Assembly (NCBI GenBank): GCA_029207755.1 | Contig: JARCOQ010000002.1 | Coordinates: forward strand, 112,393,745-112,457,744 | From: Chamaea fasciata | Lineage: Eukaryota > Chordata > Aves > Passeriformes > Sylviidae | Direction: 5' to 3' | Length of the DNA stretch: 64,000 nt | Shown here: positions 47,701-59,935 of the stretch, in pieces | How positions within the stretch are numbered: the first letter of the stretch is position 1 | Layout of the letters: each line of letters opens with the position of its first letter | Notes under the pieces: model-generated | Databases searched by the model: none | Seen by the model: the letters and a program-made list of their open reading frames with translations, nothing else | Told to the model about the DNA's origin: nothing | Made by a program: the position numbers and the translations under genes

Positions 47701-50700
47701 GGTCTCGTTACCAGCACAAAGGAGAGCAGCCCCAACAAAGCTTTGCAGGGCATGGGTCGAGCAGGCAATGCCAAGTTTAATAGCTGCAATTCAGGATGCT
47801 GCTGCCTGCTAAAGGTGTTTGCAGCCCAGGCCATTGCACTGCAGGGCCAGCCACCAGCAAGGCTGTAAAACAGATCAGGGCTGAGCTCAGGCTGGTTCAG
47901 ACCCTGTTACGGGAAATCCTTTGGCACCTGAAGAGCCAAAGCACAGGTGCACGCTCTCTGCCACTGAAGGCAGAACTGCTGCTGCCAAAAGTCACACTGA
48001 CCTTAAACCACCATGGGTATTTCTGGTGCAAATGAGTTTTTTAACCTCGTTTAACTGGCACAATTAGAAGTGTGTTCCTCAAATAAGGAAATTGGGTAAG
48101 AACCCAAATGCAGACTGGCAGACAGCACCTGACGGGTTCCTTTTCGAAACATGAAGAAATTCAGATTTCAAAACTGACCAAGTGAGTTGACAAAAGGCTC
48201 CTGCTCATTTTGAACAGTGGCCACATTTGCTATCCAGCTCGAGTGCAGGATGACTACAGACTCACCAGATTTTATTTTTTATTTTGCCCGTTGCCATTGG
48301 TCCTACAGAGCTTGCTCTGTAATCTGGCATTTTACTGTATAAGTGTCTTGACGTATATAACTTTCCTTAACTGGCAAGGAAGTACATGCCAAATCTGTTT
48401 CTGCAGTTACCACACAGGATAACTCATTGCAAGAGGATATATATAAATCCCTGCACACATAAATGCTTAAGAAAAAACCCCATTACTCACTGGAACTTTG
48501 TCATTGTGTGACTGCTTTGCAGGCTGCATACAGGAGGCAACGAGTCTACGTGCAGAGTTACACAAAAATAATCTCTGCCATTTTCATACATTTTCATACA
48601 CAAGCTTGAGTTTCCTGACAAAAAAATACTTTTGAATGGAAAATTACTCTGACCTCAGAATTTAATTTTTTTTTTTTTTTTTGGTGCAGTTTCAGGTTTT
48701 TCTGGGCAGCTTCACACTACCTTTCCAAAATCACTCACACAGGACAGAAGTATCCTTACGGTTTCCTAATGAAACATTTAGATGAAACATTTAGAACATT
48801 CAGATTTTTATGGTATATTTTCTACTTATCCAAGCTATATAATATTTCCTCAGTGGAGAAGCTTTTCAATATGGAAGTTTGATTCTAAAAGAAAGGACGT
48901 GATATGCCCTAATTCCAGTTCTAGCTGTACGCCTGAAAATCCAGTGGCAGCAACTAACAGGCTCTAATCTGAAAAAATTTATAGCCTTTTTTTTTAAAGA
49001 CAGTTTTACAGTTGGCATAAAAACGTATAAACTTTTCAACTGACAGGAATCCCAGGTTTCGTTTGCCTGTAAATATCTCCTTATCTGTAGAGATACAGAA
49101 TATCACCTGTCCTAAGCACTGACCTCTGTACATTTTTCAAGATATTCATGTGCTGATAGTAAACTTGTGCTTACATGAAAGGGTCTCTTTGTTCCACACC
49201 TTTATACAACCCAGTACTGTTGATAATCAAACACTGTGATAAAAAAAAAAAAAAAAGCCCAAGAGTCTCTCCTCCCCTCAAAAAATCCCAAGTATTTAAA
49301 GTGTGGATGAGTACTTCGGGAAGTAGGAAGACAACGTGTCAGCAGTCAAGTTACCATCCCAAAGCATTCAAGTTTAGGGCAGAAAAACAGATGAGGCAAT
49401 AATAGTTCTTTTGAGGGCAATTAGTTCCCTGAAATTCAGATGAGACACTTGTCAGTCAATGGGTCTGCTTAGTGCAAGTCGTCTCCCTCTCCTGAAAAAA
49501 ATTCGGCATGAAGACGAAGAAAAAAATTAGTATAATGCAATGAAAGAATCACCCCTAAAACCACTCCCCAAAAAAGCATTTCCTTCCATTACTAGTTGAA
49601 AAATGCCTGCCTACAGATTTTTTGGGGGGCTTACTTTGTATATATATAAATATTTTTTTTTTCTCATTGTAGCTCAGAACTGAAGTAAATAATTTTTTTG
49701 GCGAGAGGTTTAGGAAACAAAGGGGAGGAGGAGTGGCTTGTTTGGAAACATAATGACACAGCAGGACACACTGAATGTCAACAGAGATTTCAATGCACTT
49801 GCACAAGACAATATTGTGGGAGAGGTCTGCAGGGTAACTGGGTGAAATACTTCTTGTATCAATAATGTATCATCATTACAATGCAAATCTGTCCGTGCCG
49901 GGCTCTGCCTTGTGGCATTGGGACAGACACTCATGACCAAGTCACCCTTGGTTATGAGAAACAAGAGATCATTTCTTTCAGCATCCCATGAGTGGCCTTG
50001 TCTACAAATACCTGAATTCTCAGCCCCGGCACACAGCTGGCACGACAGCCTTAGAGAGGATTGCTTCATTCGTGAAGAAAAAAAATCTGTGTCCATTAAT
50101 TAGATTCCGGTGTTGAAAGATGTTGAAAGCTTTTAGAATCACATTTCATGAAAGTTACCAAAGGTTCTCCCTGACAGGCTTTGTGTGTGTGCATTCCCCC
50201 CCCTCCAAAAAAATTTGTTTTTGAAATAATTGTCCTGTTCTCCCAAGGTGTTTGGAAAATTATTTCTTAAGTGAAGGTATTTCAAATAATACCGTGAAAA
50301 ACAAAGAAAGGCAGCCTCAGGAAGAAAGCACAGATCCTTTTTCTGAGCGTGCACTGGCATCTCCTCCCAGATCTCACCAGCCCTGGCAGAGGCTGCTGCC
50401 CCTGCTCTGCCCCTTATGCTCCATGCCCTGCTCCCAGGCAGGAGTTCATGGCAAGGCGAAGCTCCTGCTCTCCTTCCTTCCTCCCCCTCCTCCCACACCA
50501 TGGCAGGGAGCCAGGCTGAGGACACTGGGGTGTGCAGGGAGAGGGCAGCCAGGGTTTGAGCAGTCACCTCTTCTCTGCTTGCTTAATGCACACCTGGTCT
50601 GTTCTCTGCATCAGAAGCCTGATGGTCACATCCAGCTTCTCCTATTTAAGCATCAGCTTCATTTTTGTGGACCGGATCTTGCTGCTGACTCAGGTGGGAG

Positions 50701-53080
50701 TCGACTCAGGTGTGCCATTCACTCAGTTTAATTCTACATTAAAATATCCCCAACCCAAACGTTCTTCAGCTCCTTGTTCGTGTTGCCCACTTGGTATAAC
50801 TACACCTGTAACTGGACTTATTTTTTTTTTTGTTCTGGAATCCACCTGGCGTGCTTTATGAAAACATAGATGGATATTTTTCTGTATCTATTTCCATGAA
50901 CATTAAGACTTAAGGGGCCAACGAAATATCGGTCTCAGTGCTACTCCTACAGCAAAAAGAAAGCTCCACAAAGATCAGGACATACCTGTGCAGGAAGATA
51001 GCAGAGCACGTGGTTTGCAAGCCTGGTTTGCTCCGGGTGGAAACCCAGACCTTAAGTGTGAGTTGAGGGTTGTTTTGCTTTTCACGGTTTTTAGTGGACA
51101 ATTCTCCAGCCTTCGTTTGCCACAGGGGAGCCCTGCCAAAACGAAAAGAACCCAGCAGAGACAATCCCACACGCCCAAGCTTGCAGAGGTCTCCAAACAG
51201 TGACTCGGCAGCCAGACCTCTCCTGGCCACCTGGCAGCAGCCTGAGCACGGCAGTGATGACAGGGCAGTGTCAACACCGGCCCTCCGGCACTTGATCTTT
51301 CCTGCGGGTGTGAGGATCATAAACTCTGCAGGCAGGGAAATGCAACAAAAGGGGAAGGAAAGACCCCGAAGTAGAAATGAGAGGGAGAGAGAGAAGGAGG
51401 CAGCAGAGTCAGACAAGTCAGAGATGGAAGCAACCTGAAAGGCTGGCCTGTGAAGGAGCCATTCAAAAATGCCACTAATTAAAGGCCAGAAAAAAAAAAA
51501 ATTACATCCTTGCTCCCTTCGTGCTTCTTGATAACAAGGTTTATTCTACCAGATGAAGCCCTGACCTTAGAGGTAGCTATTCTTATGATGGAGCTATAAA
51601 TAAAAACTAAAAAAAAATAACAAAATCTGCTGCCTGTGAGGCCTGAGAGGAGTCCTGGGCTGAGATCCCCTCCCACCCTGAACTGTCAGTGATGGGGAGC
51701 AGCCACAGCACACCCGGTCTACCCTAAAAGCTGCCACGTCTTCCCAGAGAGCGCCTTGGACCCAGCAGATCTCCTGGAGGCAGGTGATGTGCCAGCCTCC
51801 CCCGCCAGGGGAATTATCCGTGAGCAAATTCCCCTCAGCAGGAATGGTGGCTGAGCTTCCCGCTCCAGCCCTGATGCTTGCTGGGGCTTTCAAAACACCC
51901 AGATACTGATAAGTGATTTATCTTTCCCTAGCACAGGTCGGCTCCCCCTCCCACCTCACAACACCCCAAGGGCACAATTAAAGCCCTTCTGGATAACAGG
52001 AACACTCCCTGGAGTGCTAATCATGTCGGAGAGATTGCTGGAGCGTTTAGAAACCTAAAGCTTATCTTCTGCCCCATACAAAAGAGGATCTGCTTCTGCA
52101 GACGTCCTAATCCGCAGGATTCTATTTAAATTTCAGGTGATTCCCAGTGCCGCGCTGGAGAATAAGAAAAGGCTGATTAGAAGTTGGGTGAATCAATATG
52201 TGCTGAATGGCCTAGAGAAGCAGGAGCATTCATCTTGGCAGTAATAAAACTGGGAAAGCCGTGGGTGGATGACTAAAAGGAACAAAGGGCTGCTTAGCAG
52301 CGTTGAGCTGAGGGTAAAAAGGCCAGGAAGAAAAAGCACTCATAAAACTTTATGACTAAGATCAGGACGAGATGAGAAATACGTTTGGAGAAGTGTTGGA
52401 TCAGGAAACTTGTCACTCAAAGCCAGGGTGAGTCACGCCAGCTCCTGCCCTGGCTCTCTCCTGCCTTTTAGGGCACCGGGTCTGCCTTGCTCCAAGGGCC
52501 AAGTTCCCCTCTTGGATGTCCCCGTGGAGGGGCTGGTTTCCTTCAGGGAATTCGTGGCGCTGCTCAAGGCAGGTCCAACCTCCCATTTCAGAGCAAGATA
52601 AGCACCAAGGCGCCAGAGCCACCCTCTGGCTATTCCAGAGTTCTATTAGGAACATCAACATTAGGGCAAAGGGGGATGAAAAAATCACCCAGAGGAGGTT
52701 ACAGAGCCACAGATGTGCCCTGAAGGACTCGAAACAAGGAGAAGGAGCAATAGCCCTCGGGAAGAGAGGCTGAGCATTCAGCCAAGCTGGAAACGGGGTG
52801 ACCGGGGGCCAGTGTTACAGCACTTTGTCAGGACCTGTGTTTGTTCTGCCCTTGCTTTATTCGCCCCAGGGCTAACTGGGGAACTTTCTTCTCTCCAGTT
52901 ATCAATTTGCAAGTCCCACGAGTGCTTAGCTCGCTTAATAATCTGGTTTTTTGCTAGCATGTATTTTGAGCTTGCAGTCTCTGTTCATTAAAAACAATTT
53001 TTCTTGTAGAAATATAGGATCATTTCAATGTTTTGAAACAGCAACATGTGAGGTCCCACGGAGAGCTAGTGTTCAGACTT
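44776..53080. other. Intergenic, nothing recognised
   Basis: No protein family is recognised on either strand. Homopolymers occur at about 48666-48682 (T), 49241-49256 (A) and 50820-50831 (T), with small duplications such as TTTTCATACA twice at 48583-48602. The stretch 52020-52260 has few repeats and looks unique; whether it is conserved cannot be judged here. Confidence 0.45.
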
Positions 53081-53132
53081 ATTAAAAAGATTACTGAAAC
53101 ATTCAAATTAAAAAGATTACTGAAACATTCAA
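53081..53132. repeat. Perfect 26-bp tandem duplication
   Basis: Bases 53081-53106 (starting ATTAAAAAGATTACTGAAAC) are repeated exactly at 53107-53132. Confidence 0.95.
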
Positions 53133-54322
53133 ATAAGATTGTTTTCTATTATGTTTCAGAAGCAGAATTCAATATTAAAAACAAAACAGCACTGGGATAG
53201 ATACCTAAGGGTGCCTGGGTTTGTGCCTTCTAATGGTTTTGCCTTCCCTCTCATCCCCCTTAAAATTTTAAATCCAACCACCTTTGGCAGCAATGTGCAG
53301 TAGACCATGAACAACACTGAGCACAGATTTGTAATTACAAATTTGGTCATGAGGTCACTGTGCCCCTCACAAAACTTCAGTCCAGATTTTGATTACTTTT
53401 AAAGATCATTTACAAAACTCATTCGGAATACTAGCACAAAAATCCCAGAACCACAAAGAAGAAAAACCCAGTGGGGTTTTTAGGGTTTGTTTTGTTTTGT
53501 TTTAATTTAGTACATCTACATTTGGGTTGCATACACTCGGAACCCACAGTCCTTGTCAGCATGCTAATTTTCTTCCTGGAAGGCTTCAAACACTGTTGTT
53601 CTACAGAGATTTTGAAATTCTGCTGAGCAAAAAGGCAACCCAAAAGGCAATGAATGAGATTAAATGGGGCTCACTGAAGTGGAGCAGAGATGCACTTGAG
53701 AGTCCTCTACACCCTTCCCACCACCTCCAGAAAAGCAAAAGGAGAGATCTCAGGGAGAAGTGCTTGGTGTATTCCTAACCGCACAGCAAAAAATGCACCA
53801 AAAATCTCAGAAAAAAGTCTTCTGATCGCCAGGGTGACCTTGACTGAGTCGAGAGGTTTGCAAGTTCAGGTAAAGTCTGGTTGCCTGCTCACACACTTGG
53901 GTATTTCCACGCTGATGCCAATAAACACTGAGGTTCTAAATTGTTCGAATTGGATGCCTGATCCTGTTCTAAGTGTGAGTGTCAAGGAACACGCACTGAA
54001 CAGCCCCGTTGCAGCACGGAAACACCGGTGGATTCCTCACTAGTGACAACAGGCGTGTTCCGAGGGTCAGGACCGACTTCCAGCGCTGTTTTGCGAGGAG
54101 GAGCAGGAAGCCCGAACCCTTCCAAACCTCACCGGGGCTGCTCCGGCTTTGCCGCCCACACCTCCAGCTCTACTCCGAGTAACTCTGACAGGCGGGGGAC
54201 ACCTAGTGGGGTTTAGCTCAAGTGCCAGCACCGCCAAACCTCTCCTATCAGAAAACGATTCGTTACAAAACTATTATCACACAGATATTATGTATTTTTA
54301 AAATTCAGTTGCTGATGCTACA
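53133..54322. other. Intergenic, nothing recognised
   Basis: Unique-looking sequence with a modest CpG cluster at about 54000-54200 (CCGAGG, TTGCGAGG, CCGAACC, TCACCGG, CCGGC). No gene is recognised. Confidence 0.5.
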
Positions 54323-54330
54323 GGGGAGAA

Positions 54331-54716
54331 GGGAAGGGAAGGGAAGGGAAGGGAAGGGAAGGGAAGGGAAGGGAAGGGAAGGGAAGGGAAGGGAAGGGAA
54401 GGGAAGGGAAGGGAAGGGAAGGGAAGGGAAGGGAAGGGAAGGGAAGGGAAGGGAAGGGAAGGGAAGGGAAGGGAAGGGAAGGGAAGGGAAGGGAAGGGAA
54501 GGGAAGGGAAGGGAAGGGAAGGGAAGGGAAGGGAAGGGAAGGGAAGGGAAGGGAAGGGAAGGGAAGGGAAGGGAAGGGAAGGGAAGGGAAGAGAAGAGAA
54601 GAGAAGAGAAGAGAGAAGAGAAGAGAAGAGAAGAGAAGAGAAGAGAAGAGAAGAGAAGAGAAGAGAAGAGAAGAGAAGAGAAGAGAAGAGAAGAGAAGAG
54701 AAGAGAAGAGAGAAGA
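54331..54716. repeat. (GGGAA)52 followed by (GAGAA)n pentanucleotide array
   Basis: Bases 54331-54590 are 52 uninterrupted copies of GGGAA. From 54591 the unit changes to GAGAA for about 120 bases, with one phase slip near 54611. The spacing of GGG every five bases meets the usual G-quadruplex rule many times over. The long open frames here in several phases are artefacts of the repeat. Confidence 0.97.
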
Positions 54717-57700
54717 ATAAGGGAAAAAAAAATCCCAGTGTATTTTCCCACAAGTTTTCTAAGCATTTGAAGTCAAGAGCTCACTGCCACATTTTGAAAG
54801 TGTTTCAGGCCCTAAACCCAGAATCCACTGGCATTAACAAGCTCATCAGCATTACTGGCTAGAAGGGCTCCCTGGCCAGCACAGCTCCAAACTACAGGAC
54901 TGCAATCAATAATTTAAACTGGAGACAGGCAGAACTTTTCATTTTTGTCCCCTTGTAATGACTAGAATATTATCCTGTCAACAGAAAAAAAAAATACTTG
55001 CCTAAAATCTTATTATTGACTCAGCAATACATTATCAATGCAGTTAGCAGGGTATTTACAGTGGGCACAGTAAAAATCAGTACACAATTTCTATTTTAAT
55101 AAACAGGAGTAACAACATGAAGACATTGCAGGATGTAGCCTGATCCTTGACAGATTTTTTTTTTTTTTTGGTGGGGGGGGAGGTAAACCCCTTCTGTCCT
55201 CTGGATTTCTCTAAGCTGAGCACTTCTGTTTTGGATTACTGCAGCTGCATGAGGAGGTTTCATTAAAAAGAGCCAAAGCTAAGTGCTTTGTGCCACTTTA
55301 GGATTCTGAGTCCATCTTCTGCTTTAGTCCTAAACTTTTATTAGACCAGAACTCTGGAAAAGTTATTTCCTGTTTTTTATCTCTTCCAGAGTATTGATTT
55401 GAAGCACTATCTGAAACCATAAGACATTGAGCAGGTAAAGTAACAACTTTACCCACTTCATTGCAGATTTAGCTAAAAGGGAAATACAAAGACATCCCCA
55501 GACAACCCCTCTTCTGTACCTGCAGTACAGAATGTGCTGAGCACCTACACGGTTCTTTCATGTCTCCAGGTAGATCTTGCAATGATTGATAACTCAGCCT
55601 GTGCTCCAGCCTGCTCCTTAATTGCCTTAAATACCTGTTTCATCAGATTCCCTCTGCTGGCTTCCCAAATTTGAGAGGCAGACAAAGCCAGGGGAATGAT
55701 GTTTGATGGCTTCAAAGTAAAATGGAGTCAAAGAGAGACAGGAGAACCTTTTCCCACCCCTCCCAATCAAAGCTAAACATACTTTAAGAGGGGATTGACT
55801 GGGGAGGGCCATTTCTGCTGCTCTCTCTGATGGGAACACAAAGCCAACAACTTCCCAAAAAAGCAGCACAGGCCTGAAGCAGGTCAGAGAACGTGGAGAG
55901 GGGAAGATGAATGGAGAAGCAGCATCAATACAGTCTAAACTCACAGAGAATTTCAGTTTTTCCTACTAGGAAGATACCAATGTGAAACTGGCAGCAGAAC
56001 CACTGCTTAGTCTGCCTCTGGGTGGGTTCACCAAAATGGGGAGGACAATTCACTGGTGCAACAGCGCAGTTAATCTTTTATTGTGTGAAATAAAACTGCC
56101 TCCATTTCAGGTTAAATCCCTGAGTGAAGAGAGGCTCCAAGAGCACGCAGACCAAGTCACAAGGTGACAGGGTGAGCCACCACCCCGGCTCTCACACCAC
56201 AGCGCTGTGGCCAAAAAGTAGGGTCGTGTCCCTGACCACCAGGCAAGCTGGAGATAAGGACCCTGCTCCTTGGGGGAGGTGAGGATGACGCATTTCCCAT
56301 CATCTGGGCGCCAGGTCAGCCTGTCTGAGGGAGATCTCCCTCCTGCCCACACTGTGCTCGGTGCTCCTGCTGAATGAGCTTCCATTATCAGATAAGAGCT
56401 GCACAGAGGCTCCACTGTTCCCCCAGCCCTGCAATTCTTACCGAGGGGTTTGTGTTACACCGAGCGTGCAGTTCATGCTAGGACACTATCTGGCCATCCC
56501 TTCAGAATGACAGGCCATGAAATTCAGCGCTTGGAGAGAGCAGCAGAGGTAGGATGAGCCGTCAGAGCATGAATTAATACCTCTCCACATGAATTAATAC
56601 CTCTCCGCTGTTTTCCTCTGACCACACATGCCTGTTCATGACTTGCTGCTGTGCTGAAAGAGGAGTCACAGCAGTGAGATGTCACCAGTGTCACCCAGGG
56701 ACACCCTCAGCTGTGTGACAGAGAAGCTCCCCTGTAATCCCACCCCGATGAAAAAACAGAGATCTGCTGGGTTATCTCCCTCCCAGTGCTCTCCAAGGCT
56801 TTGTTCAGTGCCGAAACACCACTGACAAACTTGTACCACCTCCCTCCTTGAAGGCCAGGACTTTTCCAGGCTCTTAGTGTTGGGGACAAGGGTCCTTCGG
56901 GGAATGTGAGCAAGCTTTGCCCAGTTCCTTGTTCTGAGCAAGTCGTGAATCATCATTTAAACCCTCCTGACAGATAAAGTCAGTCACAATTTCTGCTTGT
57001 GCCCCTGAGCCTTGGGGATCCTCCGCAAGCATCCTCTTGGCGCAGGGCAGAGACTGTGCCGAGAAGTTCCTGCATTTCAAACATTTGTCAGGATAAAGGA
57101 AGATTATCAACAGATAAGGAGCTGGGGAGGGGAAGATTATCCTATCAAAGGTCATGAATACAAAGCAGACTCAATGGTTGAAGAAGATTCGAGTTTTCCT
57201 GTGCTTGCAGTGGGTAGGTGACAGAATCTCCCCTCTGCATCCTCTGGCCACTCATTATTCCATGAGGTTTCATCATCAGTAAAATACCTCCTGGCCAGGC
57301 TGTTTTCTGCTCTTTTACAATGCTTCCCTACCACTTAAGAGTTGCCAGTTCTTATGATTTTATCACAGGAGTCCCATGTTGTTGTTTTTTTGTTTGTTTG
57401 TTTGTTTAACTCAAATATAAGGCAAGCTGTTATGCAGGAATCTCAGGTTTCACTTAACAGCAATAGTAATATTTAAATATTTCCACATGTCAGAAATGCT
57501 AAAAAATATTCTGAAGATTAACGATGTAGCATAAGACACAGAAAACCAAACTTCTTTTAAAAGAGAATGAGATTGTTCATATCCCAAACTTTTTTTTTTC
57601 CAAATAAAATTATTTTCCCTCACCTACAGGGAATAAAAGAGGATGAAGCTTGAGTCAGTGCTGACTGACTGAGATTTCTAATGCTGAATTTTACAGTTAA

Positions 57701-59784
57701 TTTTACAAATAAAACCTGATTAGTCTAACAAGGTCGAATCTCCTCATATACAAAGAGGAGGGGTGACTCTAAAACTTTTTTACTCTTTTAATCCCTGTTA
57801 CAAATGCCTCAGATTAATTGAAAATTAATTCTGCCTTGTTTTCTGCTATTGTTTGCACAGCACTAGGAGAACATCAGACACTTTACAAACACCGAAGGCT
57901 GACTTAAATAACTGAAATATGAACACGTGACCTTTATATGAGGGGTGGAAGCTGAGAATTCTTTAATTATGATCTCTGACTGATCCCAGGTTGTATCTTT
58001 TGCTGAGCTGAATAGCATTAGGGGTACAAAAACTTGCTTTGTGCAGCACTGGCACCAGAGGAAGGCAGGCAGGTCCAGACCCACAATAGTTTTCCTGTTC
58101 CTCCAGGACAGCTGGTGTCTTCACCAGCAAAACGCTCAAATGCCATCAATTCCTTGCGTGTGTCCCTCACACAAATGCATCGCTCAGGTTACCTCACCCC
58201 AGGGACTCTTTCAAAGAGTTTGATTTTCTGCAGCCCCACAAAGGCAGGATGAACCTCCAGGTGAGGGCACGCCATTGTACAAGGCACCACAAAGACAGGA
58301 CCCCAACACTCACAGCCTCAAATTCAGGCAGTGATATCCCAGGATGAGAAGTGGACAAACAGCTGCAGAGAGAAAATTCACACACTGGTCTGGACACAGC
58401 AGCCAATGAGGAGTTTGGAATTCTATTTATTTATGTATTTAGTTAATAAGCTCCACTGAAGAGGTGCATTTGCAAACTACCACAAGTCCTGAACCCCTTC
58501 AGCTCTGCCATTCCCTATTTCAGGGCATAACATCCTGAGGTGAAAACACAGAACTGCTCAGGGCACAACTTCAGGCTCTCAAAGTGAGGCTCAGCCAAAG
58601 GAATTCTCATCCAGGAGATGCCTGAATAAGGCACAGTTACAATCTCAGTGTGGTACTTATTGAGGATGAAGTGTTTGCAATATTCCATTTGCCAGATATT
58701 CACCAATACTTGAATGACAGGCTTTTAATGACAAAGGAACTTTGGAAGCATGAGAATTCCACCATTTCCAGGATAGCTGGGGCAACTTAGCCTTTAAGCT
58801 CCTCCAATCTATGTAGAGGGAGAAAGTGAAAGATAAATACTTGAATTCACGAGTCTGGACCCCACTGGGGTGAGCTGAGGGTACCTATGGCTCTCAATTC
58901 CTGTTAATTAATGAGTCTGGAGGCAAAGTGCCCCACATCCACCTGCTTTCCTCCTTCCTGCAGCTCCCAACAGCCAGGCAGAATCACAGGAGCCACACCT
59001 GGATCCCTCAAATCCAGCAATTTCCTTTTACTAAAGCACAAGTCAACCTTTTCACCCCCCACCTTGTTCTGAAAGGTGCCCACGGGCAGGTTCGTGGTAA
59101 AAGGACAGAAAGGAAAACCAAGCAAACAAAAAGGAGAATAACACTGAGCTGCTTTCATTCTCACCTGCTGTCTCACGGAATAATCTTCCCAGGTGAGGCC
59201 TCTCCTGGCACAGGGAAACTGCAATAATTGCATCTTTTAGCTCAAAATGTACATCACCTTTTAAGAAAACAGCAACACACACACACACAATCAAAAGCAG
59301 CTAAAGAGAAACTCCCTCCAGCCTCCTCACTTTATATAGATTCTGAGAGCACTGAAAGGGAAACACAAAGCACTTGGGAAGTGTTTAAAAATCACAGCTG
59401 CAGGAAACCTCCTCGCATGATTGATCTGTACAGGTCTGACTCTGCAGAAAAACAAAAGTGGTTTCAGCTGTGTTTTAAGGCAAGTCACAAGCTTGAACAG
59501 GGGTTGTTGCTGCATGGCAATTTTGTTTTCTCCTATCGCAAACAGGATGGGCCTTTTGCAGTAGAGGAACAAGTCCAAACATCTTTCAGGATTTGTCCAA
59601 ATTAGCACGTGGCAACACTGTGTGTGTCTCCTCCGCACCCACTGCTCCCGTGCTCGATCCCTCTTGATACAATCAATGAGACAATTAATTAGATTACACT
59701 TAATAAAGGAAATTAAGCTGGGAATTTTCTGTGGCAAGTGATTGATATGAGGTGGCACCGCAGCCTCCCTGCTGCTTCCAGGCA
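54717..59784. other. Intergenic, nothing recognised
   Basis: T/G homopolymer at about 55154-55180, (TTTG)n at 57391-57407, (CA)8 at 59274-59289, and a 20-bp duplication at 56568-56607. No gene is recognised. Confidence 0.5.
56568..56607. repeat. 20-bp tandem duplication
   Basis: CATGAATTAATACCTCTCCA is repeated in tandem with a single final mismatch. Confidence 0.9.
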
Positions 59785-59935
59785 AATTGAGAAGGGGATG
59801 CCCCATCCCTGGAAGTGTCCAAGGCCAGGCTGGATGGAGCTCTGAGGGATACTGGAAGGTGTCCCTGCCCATGGCAGGCAGGGGTTGGAACTGGATGATC
59901 TTTAAGGTCCCTTCCAACCCAAACCATTCCACGTT
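59785..59935 (+). mobile_element. CR1 LINE fragment, sense
   Basis: GGGATGCCCCATCCCTGGAA, CAAGGCCAGGCTGGATGGAG, GTGTCCCTGCCCATGGCAGG, GATGATCTTTAAGGTCCCTT and CCAACCCAAACCATTCC, the typical CR1 3' end on the + strand. Confidence 0.92.

Noticed and set aside
54222..54770. Open frames of 150-182 residues (Gly-Arg-Glu-Gly-Lys and Ser-Leu-Pro-Phe repeats)
   Set aside because: By-products of the (GGGAA)n/(GAGAA)n array in several frames on both strands.
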